Source: Rhipidocladum racemiflorum
Lineage: Eukaryota; Streptophyta; Magnoliopsida; Poales; Poaceae
Assembly (NCBI GenBank): GCA_036346355.1
Contig: CM070571.1
Span: 48,752,293-48,816,292, forward strand
Direction of reading: 5' to 3'
Length of the DNA stretch: 64,000 bases
In this document: in pieces, positions 45,401 to 54,932 of the stretch
Layout: every line of letters starts with the position of its first letter
Numbering within the stretch: position 1 is the stretch's first letter
The notes under the pieces: model-generated
Told to the model about the DNA's origin: nothing
Database searches by the model: none
What the model saw: only the letters and a program-made list of their open reading frames with translations
Position numbers and translations under genes: made by a program

Positions 45401-46446
45401 GCGCGATCTCGGCCGTTGATTCGAATCAACAGCCCAGATTGGATCTGGTGACGCACGTTTGGGGTGAACGTGGCCAATCTGGACCGTTGGATCTAGATCC
45501 AACGGTTGGGAGTAGATCTGGGGTTTGGAATGGGATCTCACCGGCGAGTGACGTGGCGCAATCCTAGCCATGCGATTGCGATCCGACGGCTGAGGGAGCT
45601 CGAGTCCCGGCGATGGCGTGCGACGGTGCTGGCTGGCCGGAGCTGGGGACGACGACACGGGCAACGGCGTTTTGGGCGCGCTTCGACGAGGTGAGTTCTC
45701 CCTTCGGGTGCGCCTCATCGCGGGGAGTTCGAATCTAGGGTCGTCGGCGGCGGAGGACAGTGGACGGCGGCGGGGCGAAGCAAAAACCGCGGCGGAGAGC
45801 TTTTCCAACTACGGCGAGCAATCGCGGGCACTACGGTGCGCTACGGGCGGCGGCTAGGGCAAAATGCGTGCGGGGTGGGGGCGAACCTCGGGGCATGTCC
45901 TGGGCTTTAAATGCCCTCGGCGTCCGCGCGGAAAACGGAACCCTAGGCCCACACGGCGGCGGGCGCGGCGGCGGAGTCCGTTTCGGACTCGGTGGAGACG
46001 ATGACGGGTGGCCGTCCACGTGGCGTGATCGACGGCCACGATCGCCCGGCGGGACCGAATCCGGCCCGGTCTCGGCTCGAACCGGTGCGGTCCAATCCGG
46101 ACCATTGGATCTCGATCCAACGGTCGGGATCGATTAGGGTTAGGATTGGGTTCGGTCGAGTCGGCTGGCTCGGGTCGGACTCGAGTCTGACTCGGGTTCC
46201 GACTCGGTCAGATGAACAGTAAAACCCACTCGCTAATTTCCAGCGATTAAATAATTCAATTAATTCCCAAAAATTCATTTAATTCATTAAAAATAGCAAA
46301 AGACTCAGAAAAATTCCAGAAAAATTCTAGAAAATATTTTGGAACATTTTGGACTCAAATAAAATATTTCCAACAAAATTTTATTTGCAAAGTTAAATTC
46401 TTTAATTATTTCAAAATGGAATAAATTCAAATAAATTCCAAATAAA
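42414..46446 (-). mobile_element. LTR-B (copy B3), likely 5' LTR, with internal duplication
   Basis: It starts TGTCGGGACCCG at 42414 and matches B2 closely, supporting that both belong to one element. A 632 bp block is present twice in tandem (43349-43980 and 43981-44612). The last ~88 bases of the LTR (TGTAACACC end) are missing at 46446, where a piece of LTR-A begins. It keeps the region 45489-46369 that B2 lost. Long apparent frames at 45302-45808 and around are GC-rich LTR leader, not genes I can support. Predicted last exon at 42701-42759. Confidence 0.9.
43349..44612. repeat. Tandem 632 bp duplication inside LTR-B
   Basis: Units 43349-43980 and 43981-44612 both run from TTGACACCC to GGTCCTGAG. 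They differ at scattered positions, so the duplication is not very recent. The first unit's copy of the predicted exon is cut off, the second is complete. Confidence 0.85.
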
Positions 46447-47711
46447 TGATGATGTTATATGATGATGTTGGAAGCCCGCTGTCCCGACGGACAGATTGGT
46501 CTGTTTTTCAGGTTTCCGGGGTTTCAGGTAGAATCGTTGTGTTCTGAGTTTTGTACTTGGTTGGGTGGTATGATATTGAGTGGAAAACATGTATTTGCAG
46601 GTGGTGTGGCCCCAGGAGTGGCATCATCATCTCGCCATACTGTTCCGAAGGGTTAGAGGCAAGTGTATTGGAATGGGTTGTGTGTTGTATGTTTGCTAGT
46701 CTTGCTTAGGTGCAATATGATTACATGATATGCTAACTTGCCATGATTGATGTTTTCCTACGACATGATGAAAATGGTTGGTTATATGGCCATGCAATGG
46801 TTAGTTTGTGTATATATGCAAGTTATTTATGCTTATGGCATGTTGCATACATGGCATGAAAACTGGCCCGGTCGGTGAGAAAGTCATAACTAGTCCGGTA
46901 AGGTCGGTGAGAAAGTTATGACTAATCCGGAGCTCCATTGAGTAAGACCTACCTCGTGATTCCATCCATAGTTGTGAATGGAAGCGAGGAGTAGGCACCC
47001 TCCATCAACGGGATGGAAGGGAAAAGAGGGTGCACGCCGACGGGTGTGCACTCGGCAATACCGGTATGTTTTTCAAGGAGATATGTGCATTGCATTGCAT
47101 TGCAATATATGATGATGTTATATGATGATGTCATTGAGATGCATACACTGTGAATATGAGATGTTTATGATATTGTATATGAAAAGTAGTGATGAAGGTA
47201 TTGGAATGTGTTTTCTTGTTCCATTGCAATATACTTGCTGAGTGATGAACTCACGCTTGTGTTTATGTTGTTTTTCTTAGGTACCATGAAACCGGCATGC
47301 GGGAAAAAGGGTTTAGCTACACATCTACACGTAGCTCCACACAAATTAGACAGTGTCATCATTTGGAGTCATGATAATAAAAGTAATGCCATGAAACTTG
47401 GAGAATTGCTTAACTGTGTGCTCGGTCTTATTATTTGATTCGTTTAGCTCATGAAGTGGTTGAATGCTTTATCCTGGACTTATATTGTTGCTATGTCACC
47501 TGTTATTGCTATTTTAGATGCTTTCCATTATGATATAACTTGTTATAATTTGTTGTTGCTCCGAATCATGGAAAAACAAAGGAGATGCTGCCGAAATTTT
47601 CGGTTTTTGCATTTGCACCTTTTGCTGTAATATATCTTTATTTGTGGTATTTAGATATTGTTTAGTGTATGTTTGGTAACATTCAGGCATACTAGATGCC
47701 GGGGTGTTACA
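46447..47711 (+). mobile_element. LTR-A 3' part (copy A5), sense
   Basis: It begins within the candidate intron 1 (GCTGTCCCGACGG at about 46477) and ends GGGGTGTTACA at 47711. It keeps the acceptor TTTGCAG/GTGG (46600), a 58 nt small exon (46601-46658), a GC donor GAG/GCAAGTG, the hairpin chain (46868-47072) and the acceptor TTTTTCTTAG (47280). No PBS follows. The first 20 bases (GATGATGTTATATGATGATG) also occur inside the same LTR near 47110, so the left edge is a rearranged join. Confidence 0.87.
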
Positions 47712-49393
47712 AGAAGCCCCCTCTTGCGCCGTGTGGGGAGTACAACTTGCCTCTATCTGGCACCCACATTCCACCAACTGGTGAGTCTAAGTTAGGTTTC
47801 TACAAATTATTCAGCCAGGTCGAGCCCACTTTGACATATGGTTGTACGGTAATGTTTAGAATGAGAACAGTCATAAGCGTCGGTCCTTAATTGACTTGGG
47901 GCGATACTTGCACAATAAAAACTAGTGCTCTTTCTGCACCCACCCGACATTCAATTCCGCCCAAGTCCAAACCATTTTTCATTTTTTTTATTTTCCAAAG
48001 ACAGTAGTAAATACTTTACAATAATTCTCAAATCACACTTTAAAACACAACTTTGATAAAATTCCACCCATGGGTCATTTCAGTTAACTTTGCAACTAAG
48101 CACAACTACCGTACTAATCATCAAATGTCATAGTATAAATTAGGCATGACATAACAATGTGTCTTAGGGTTACAATTAAACATGGATATCAATAATCAAG
48201 GAGGTGATAGCAATTCGGAATAACTAACAATCTATATTTGACATACGATGTTAAACATAGCAATGCACGTTATAAAACCTTGTAAATCATTTTGCAAACA
48301 TGGGATCAAAATGCGTCAAGGAGACTTGCCTTCAGTCGTAGCGAGGGCGTCGAAGTCTTGCGGGTCGGCGACGGCGTCAACGGCTCCAACGAGCTCTTCT
48401 CCTACGCGCAAAACGGTACAACCAAATAAATAAATCAAATCAAATCAAATCTAAAAATTATAAAAGTTATACTGGAAGAAAGGTCTTGATTTTAGATGAA
48501 TTTAGAAATTTGAACGGAGTGATTCGGAGTTACGACAAAAGAGAACGAGCGTTTCGAACCTCCCGCCAAACTAGGAGAAGAAATGGCTGCCGACGGAGCT
48601 CCAAAAATCAAATTAAAAATCTGATTTTAATGGAGGTAGAGGACACCAAGAGAGAACTCCAGTAAATATTTGAGACTAAACGGAGGTCGGGAGTGACCGG
48701 GAGAGCTCGCTGAAGTTTCAGAAAGAACGGCTTCTACAGGGAGATCCGTAGGTTGGATTGGAGAAACTCCAATTTGGTTGTGTGGGAAATGATGAGAGTA
48801 TTCTGGGGTTCAATTTGTAGGACGATCGGACTAGCGGATCATCAGGAAAAGCTCGTCGAAGTTATGATCGGAGGCGCACGTAGCGACGCTTGGGCGGCGT
48901 GTGGCGCCGGCGATGGGAGGGGCGGCGCACGACCGGGGAAAGGGTGGAGAAGGTGCGGTCAGGCATGGGGAACATGACACTCAAGCCGGTTCGGCCAAAG
49001 GATCGCCAGAACGGCGGCGGCCATGGCCATGTCGACGGCGAGGACACCCGAAAAAATAAAAAAAATTCGGAGAACGTATTTGCGAAAAGGAGATGAGTAC
49101 CGTGTAGTGCTCAACAAGACGAATCCAACGGTGTGGTCGGATTCGCGAGGAACTCATCGGATCAAGAGTAGTCGACGAAAAACCGAGCTCAAACGGCGAT
49201 TTCAACCGCGAAATTCGTCACCGTCTTGCAACAAAAAGTGAAATTGATTGAGGGCTTTTTCTCGTGGCGACGACGCGAACACAACGACGCGATCGGATTT
49301 GAGTTTGGCTCACTGGATTGGAAGATGACACGAGGATGTCAACGGAGGACGAACGTCGTCGGTTCTTGAGAGATTCCGGCGAAATGGGGAGGA
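47712..49393 (-). mobile_element. Partial antisense LTR of another family (LTR-C)
   Basis: No gene here; the layout on the minus strand is that of an LTR. A GC-rich leader (about 49390-48500) is followed by a TTCGGAGT/GTTAC motif near 48530, then a predicted small exon (48330-48401) with acceptor GCGTAG and donor GAAG/GCAAGTC, and a long AT-rich part towards 47712. It is cut by LTR-A (A5) on one side and LTR-D on the other, so neither end is certain. Confidence 0.5.
48330..48401 (-). other. Predicted internal coding exon in LTR-C (72 nt)
   Basis: Acceptor GCGTAG, GC-type donor GAAG/GCAAGTC, same phase as the exons in LTR-B and LTR-D. The open frame is acidic: EELVGAVDAVADPQDFDALA then TTE. 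The downstream exon cannot be found because the LTR is cut. Confidence 0.4.
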
Positions 49394-51205
49394 TGTCAAG
49401 GCCCCGAATTCGAGCTCGACTCACGCGGCTAGCCTAGCACCAACAAATCTTTAGCCGCACTCGAGGTCAATCTCTAACTTCCGAACATGTCCTAAACTGC
49501 CACTTAGGAGTATCCCGAACTAGAAAATTCTTTGCTGCAAATGTGGTTTTCATCAAAAATTTAGAGCCTCATGGTTAGAGATCTGTAGTGACCTAGGATG
49601 TGCGTGTTAGTGAAATGAAAACTAGAAACTTTCCTCTCCAACTTGGTTGTGTTCGAGTCATGATCCAACATTAAACACCAATTTGGATCATGGCTTGACA
49701 ATTGAATCAATGTGCTGGAATTTAGGGGACTTAACCATAGGGGACTTAGCCAGAGCACTTAGAGCTTAGCCATAGCACTTGGTCACCTTGTGTGTTGGCT
49801 GTTGGGGGCAAACTAGCAAATCACCAACCCTTTTTCCCCAACTCCACACAACAATCCTCCACAAATCGTGCAGCCCCCAACGCCTCTCCTCCATTTCGTG
49901 CCCACCCAAGCTCCCTGGCCGAGCTCCTCTTAGGGAGAGCCACCTCCATGGCTGCAACTTGAAGCTCCTCCACCAGCAGCCCAAGCCAAAGCCCCCTCCA
50001 TTGCTGCACCTTGGAGCTCCATTCCATCCTCCTCAAGCCAAGCTCCTCCTCCCTCCCCATGGCTCCTCCTTGGGGGAGGCAAAGGTGAGTTCCCCCATGG
50101 CTAGATCTAGTTCTTGAGGGTCTTTTCCTGCTATTTTGGGCGCCTAGGGTTGATTTGGGGAAAAGTTTTGGAGGGAAACAATCCACTCTAGGGTTTGGGC
50201 AAAACCTAATTTTCGACCAAAATTTTTAGCTACTGTAATCCGTCTTTTTGAAAATGTTTGAAGCTTCATCTCTCTGGTCGGCTGAAGAATTAGTTGTAGA
50301 TAATCAAGTTATCTTTCATTTCCAACTAGAATTGATCGATTTCGTTAATCCAGCTGAAAGTTATGATGATTTTCGTGCTGACTGTCCAGAAGATGAAGCA
50401 ATTCGGCAGAACTGCTGTTTGCTCGGTTTTTGGGTGAGCTAAACTGATGGTTGTCCAAATGGGGGTAGTGGTATGTGTAGGTAGGGTTCTCATGCTCTAT
50501 TACAAACTAGGAGAGCTCAATTTGATTGAATGATTAAAGAGTTATGCATATCTAAATGTCATGTTGTTCTGAAACTCTGAAACTGCTCTCTGTTCCTGGC
50601 CGAACTGGGAGTACTCCATGCAGTTGATAGTTAATTGGCTAAAGCTAATTCGTATTTCTATGTCTTATGATCATTTAGAATCCGAGTTTGTTCTATTTGA
50701 TTAAGTGGTTCGGAAGTTATTGTCATTTGTATTGCAATCTGTCCAGAAATGCTGAAAACCGAGATTGAATTGTGAACTACAATTTAGATATATTGCTAGG
50801 CTGAACCAAGTTTTCCATTTTCCTAGAGAGTTGTAGGAAATTTTGTGTAGACCGTGAAAATGTACTCGTTTACTTGATTTGGATTCAAGGAACAATAGTT
50901 ATGCTCTTTGGAAGTTGCTGTCCTGAACTCTAGAGTTGCTGAAATTCAGACTTTTGGAGTTGAGGTTTAGATTACAGTTTGAGGGCTTTAAATATATCTT
51001 CTGAATGTTTGGATGTATGATAAATATAGATCATCCTATTGTGGTTATTTGGAGTCCAAGAAATCAATTTTTGGCTTAGCCACTTAAAAGTTATGCTTGT
51101 TTGGAGAAGAATGCTTGCATTTTGAATTTGTCGCGTGGATGCATTCAATATTTCAGCTCATGTGCATTGCATACATCTCATTCCATATGCATTGTTATCG
51201 TGTAG

Positions 51206-51292
51206 AGAACGATCACGCGGAGGGTGATGTGGCCGTGGCCGAGGGGATTACCGAAGAGCAAATTGTTACTGAGACTCCGGCAGAAGCTCAAG
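51206..51292 (+). other. Predicted internal coding exon in LTR-D (87 nt)
   Basis: Acceptor ATCGTGTAG, donor CTCAAG/GCAAGC. In phase it reads NDHAEGDVAVAEGITEEQIV and on to PAEAQ, strongly acidic. It ends with one base of the codon that the exon at 52356 completes as Gly. Confidence 0.5.
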
Positions 51293-52355
51293 GCAAGCAC
51301 CTAAGCATATTCAACCTTACTTATAATCGTATTTTGGCGAATAATTTGCTTATTGGATGATTAAGTCATGCATTAGGAATTACATTGTGGGTATGGTATT
51401 AGAACCTATTTGCTGCACATACACTCTTTGACATTGGTTGAACACCTCCTTTGGAGCTAGTCTATGGGTAAGTATAATGTGTCCATACTTAGTTTGCTTA
51501 AATGTCGGGTATGGGCCAAGTGGTGGATGGTTCCATCACTTGAGAATAATTACTTCACACATTTGGGCTACAATGGTTTTGGGTAAGAACTGAAATGTGA
51601 AACTGAGACTGGGCGAGAGGTTTGGATCATTTGAGTGTGGAGACTCAAATGTGTAGTCTCACCTGTGTCGGTTGAGGACCGATCCGTTGTTTGCCCTTTG
51701 ATTGAGCACACTTTGTTAATCGCATGCTTGATTATGGTACGATAAGCCACCCTTCCATGGCATACTATTCGATGGATCATGCCCTCATGAGGTTGGACGT
51801 GGTTGAGGGCGAGGCTTAGGCCGACCCTCGAGGGCCAAGCGAGTCTTGGGCCGCTCGAGGGGGTGCTAGGTGCTCGGACCGCATGAAGATGGTTCAACGA
51901 ATATGTATGGATGGGAGGAGGGTTGACATGAGGTTCCTTCATGGGATTCATGTCGTGTGATTGATGATCCCCTGCAGGGTGAGTAAACGATTCGAATTGC
52001 CACGCTCTCGGATATGAGCATGCTTGGTCATTGCACATTCAATGTAGTAATAACTTAAATTTGATGCTAGTTGGTATGTTGACGATTATACTTGTTCATG
52101 ATGATACTTGCTTTACTTTAATTGTATAATTTCAGATTTCACTCTAGTAATAGGTGTTGTCCATAAGTGCTATAAAATTTGTGAATGGTGAAGTAGAATG
52201 TAATTATGCAACAAAGTTAAGCTTTTCTGCACTTTTACCTTAAGCTTATTCCTTGCTACATCCAAATGCATATTCCTTCGAGTCGGTCATATATGGACCA
52301 CGGGTAAGTCTTGCGAGTACCTTTTGTACTCATGCTTCTGCTTTGTGGTTTTCAG

Positions 52356-52423
52356 GTGAGGACACCGACGGTTGTGAGTTCTGTCCGTACTGCCTCTCGG
52401 TGACCGGGCGGGGCACCGAGTAG
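52356..52423 (+). other. Predicted last coding exon in LTR-D
   Basis: It follows a textbook acceptor (TGTGGTTTTCAG). In phase it reads GEDTDGCEFCPYCLSVTGRG, then TE and TAG at 52421-52423. The two Cys pairs are close together (CEFCPYC). Prediction only. Confidence 0.5.
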
Positions 52424-52661
52424 GGGCTACTTGCGATGTTGCACACGCCCGGAAGTGTTTAGGGGCAGAACACTTCCGGAGATGACATATTTTGCTAATG
52501 TGTTGGTTAAATTTACTTTTGTTGTATAGTTAGCCTTCTAAACCATGTCATGTGAGGCTTGAATACTTGGCTATCTTCATTGTTGAACCTTGATGTATTT
52601 TGGTGCTCTTATCATGCTTGTATGTTGCCCATATTCATGTCAACTATTATGCTATGTTAAT

Positions 52662-53032
52662 TTTGCAAATCCGGACCCTCTGTGTATTTGCAAATCCGGA
52701 CCCTCTGTGTATTTTGCACTAGTCCAGGATCACGCTAGTGCACACAGTCTCAACATTGGTAAATATCACAATCATACTGAACGAAATAGAAAGTACCTTA
52801 ATTATAGTAACCAAACTGGTTGCTTAACCTTTAAGGTCAAGTTACAAAAGTACGCCTCGCAGGGCGAAAGTTTAATAAAAGAGAAATAGTAGCATCGGAA
52901 AATAAGATAACTTCGTGGCACCATCCAGTATACCACAGGCAACTGACTGGGCTCGCTCCCTAGATAGACGGTTCCTCTTGGAGCTCCTCCTCCAAAGTGG
53001 GTGTAGACTCCTCTTCAACTAATGTTGTATTG
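52662..53032 (-). mobile_element. LTR-B 3' fragment (copy B4)
   Basis: Antisense piece of LTR-B from just inside its end (TTTGCAAATCCGG) to the predicted last exon (VEEESTPTLEEELQEEPSI, TAG). About 25 bases at its left edge are repeated in tandem (52662-52711). It is cut by LTR-A at 53033. Confidence 0.85.
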
Positions 53033-53785
53033 TGTAACACCCCGGCATTTAATATGCTTGAATGCTACCAAACATAAACTAAGCAACCTCTAAATACCAC
53101 AATTACAAGTAAATTATAGCAAAGGAACAAATGCTAATACCGAAAATTTCGGCAACATCTCCTTTGTTTTTCCATGATTCGGAGCATCAACAAAGTATCA
53201 CAAGTTATATCATAATGGAAAGCATCTAAAACAGCAATAACATGTGACATAGCAACAATATAAGTCCAGGATAAAGCATTCAACCACTTCATGAGCTAAA
53301 CGAATCAAATAGTAAGACCGAGCACACAGTTAAGCAATTCTCCAAGTTTCATGGCAATACTTTCATTATCATGACTCCAAATGATAACACTGTCTAATTT
53401 GTGTGGAGCTACGTGTAGATGTGTAGCTAAACCCTTTTTCCCGCATGCTGGTTTCATGGTACCTAAGAAAAACAACATAAACACAAGCATGAGTTCATCA
53501 CTCAGCAAGTATATTGCAATGGAACAAGAAAACACATTTCAATACCGTCATCACCACTTTTCACATACAACATCATACACATCTCATATTCATAGTGTAA
53601 GCATATCATTGACATCATCATAAATCATCCTCATATAATATCCTCATATAATGCAATGCAATGTAATGCAATGCGATGCACATATCTCCTGGAAACTCAT
53701 ACCGGTATGGTTGAGTACACACCCGTCGGTGTGCACCCTCTCCCCCCTTCCATCCCGAAGATGGAGGGTGCCTACTCCTCGCTGC
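53033..53785 (-). mobile_element. LTR-A 3' part (copy A6), antisense
   Basis: It starts TGTAACACCCCGG and covers the last ~750 bases of LTR-A, up to the middle of the hairpin chain (CTACTCCTCGCT). It then joins a sense LTR-A in fold-back fashion. Confidence 0.88.
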
Positions 53786-54918
53786 TGTGACACCGGGAGT
53801 GCCCTCTACGTCCCACAAATCCGTCGCCCGCGGTTGAGGCAAGTGTGTTGTAATGTATAGCGGATTGTAGGTTGTTTGTTGATATTGGGTGAAAGATTGA
53901 ACACTTGCTATGCTCACTTGCCATGCTTGCTGTTTTCCAATGAAATATTGAGTATGATTATCATGGTTCGATGCCATGTGTTTATATTTGTCATGATGAG
54001 TTGCCATATGTTTATGTACATGTGAAATATGATAATTGGCATAGTTGCATGCATGACATGTTACATGGCCCGGGCGGTGAGAAAGTCATTAACTAATCCG
54101 GGAAGGTCGGTGAGAAAGTTATGACTAATCCGGAGAGCCATTAGAGTAAGTCCTACAACGTGATTCCATCTACCGTGGGTTGTGGAAGCGAGGAGTAGGC
54201 ACCCTCCATCTTCAGGATGGAAGGGGGGAGAGGGTGCACTGCACACCAGCGGGTGTGTACTCAACCATACCGGTATGAGTTTCCATGGAGATATGAGCAT
54301 AACATAGCATTGCATTGCATTGCAATACATTTTTTTTAATGATGATGATGTTGTTATGTGCTCAAGTATGAGATGTTATATGTGATGTGAGGTATTATTG
54401 TCTTGTAAATGATCTTGTTGTCCATTACAATATGCTTGCTGAGTTTTCGAACTCACGCTTGTGTTTTATGTTGTTTTTAGGTACTTTGAGATCAGCATGC
54501 GGGAAAAAGGGATCTAGCTACACTTCTACACGTAGCTCCACCATCATAGTCCATAATTAACCACTTGGAGACATGATATTAAGAGTTGTGCCCTAAACTT
54601 AATGTATGGTTTAATCTAGCATGCTTGTGAATCCTTATTTGCTTCGTTATAGTTTATGAAGTGGTTAAGCGTGGTATTATTGGCGTAACTTGATGTTATG
54701 TCCATTTATGTTGTTGTTTTAGATGTCGTGTGCTATGATATATATCTTGCCATGATATTGAGATTGTGTTAATTCATGGAAAAACAAAGGAGATGCTGCC
54801 GAAATATCGGTTTTTAGCATATGAACCTTTGCTGGAATTTATGTTTAATTGTGGTACTTAGATGTTGTTTAGCTTATGTTTGGTAGCATTCGGGCATATT
54901 AAATGCCGGGGTGTTACT
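53786..54918 (+). mobile_element. 5' LTR-A of LARD copy 3 (copy A7), 5' shortened
   Basis: It begins TGTGACACCGGGAGTG, which is the LTR-A small exon and not the true LTR start, and ends GGTGTTACT (last base changed), followed by a PBS. It is almost identical to 62024-63103 and shares a 5-base insertion with it in the hairpin chain, so the two are the LTR pair of one element. The GC donor GTTGAG/GCAAGTG and the acceptor TTTTTAG are kept. Confidence 0.88.
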
Positions 54919-54921
54919 GAT

Positions 54922-54932
54922 TGGTATCGAGC
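54922..54932 (+). other. Primer binding site of LARD copy 3
   Basis: TGGTATCGAGC after the LTR end, one base away from the initiator Met tRNA type. Confidence 0.85.

Larger units (their letters stand above)
34621..46446 (-). mobile_element. Whole gypsy element B2/B3
   Basis: Antisense element with both LTRs (34621-36995 and 42414-46446), polypurine tract and nearly open gag-pol, but with PBS and the start of ORF0 deleted. The flank TAGCA (34616-34620) would be its target duplication; the other side is lost. Confidence 0.9.
49394..52661 (+). mobile_element. LTR of a fourth family (LTR-D), about 3.27 kb
   Basis: It starts TGTCAAGGCCCCG; the 3' end is not clear because LTR-B copy B4 follows at about 52662. 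Layout: promoter region, pyrimidine-rich leader (49830-50080), donor GGCAAAG/GTGAGTT at 50084, long AT-rich intron-like part, predicted exon 51206-51292, GC donor, hairpin GAGTAC/GTACTC at 52315-52331, acceptor GGTTTTCAG (52355), predicted last exon 52356-52423. No PBS, gag or pol is attached. Short frames elsewhere are unsupported. Confidence 0.6.

Noticed and set aside
45302..46278. Long GC-rich reading frames (up to 168 codons) on both strands
   Set aside because: They lie in the LTR-B leader/U3. The other LTR-B copies do not keep them, and B2 has deleted most of the region.
45489..46369. Segment missing from B2 as another spliced intron
   Set aside because: The borders are not GT-AG or GC-AG on the LTR strand and the segment includes the likely promoter, so it is an ordinary deletion.
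51568..52038. 156-codon minus-strand frame in LTR-D
   Set aside because: Antisense to the LTR layout, no recognisable motif, no second copy to test it.
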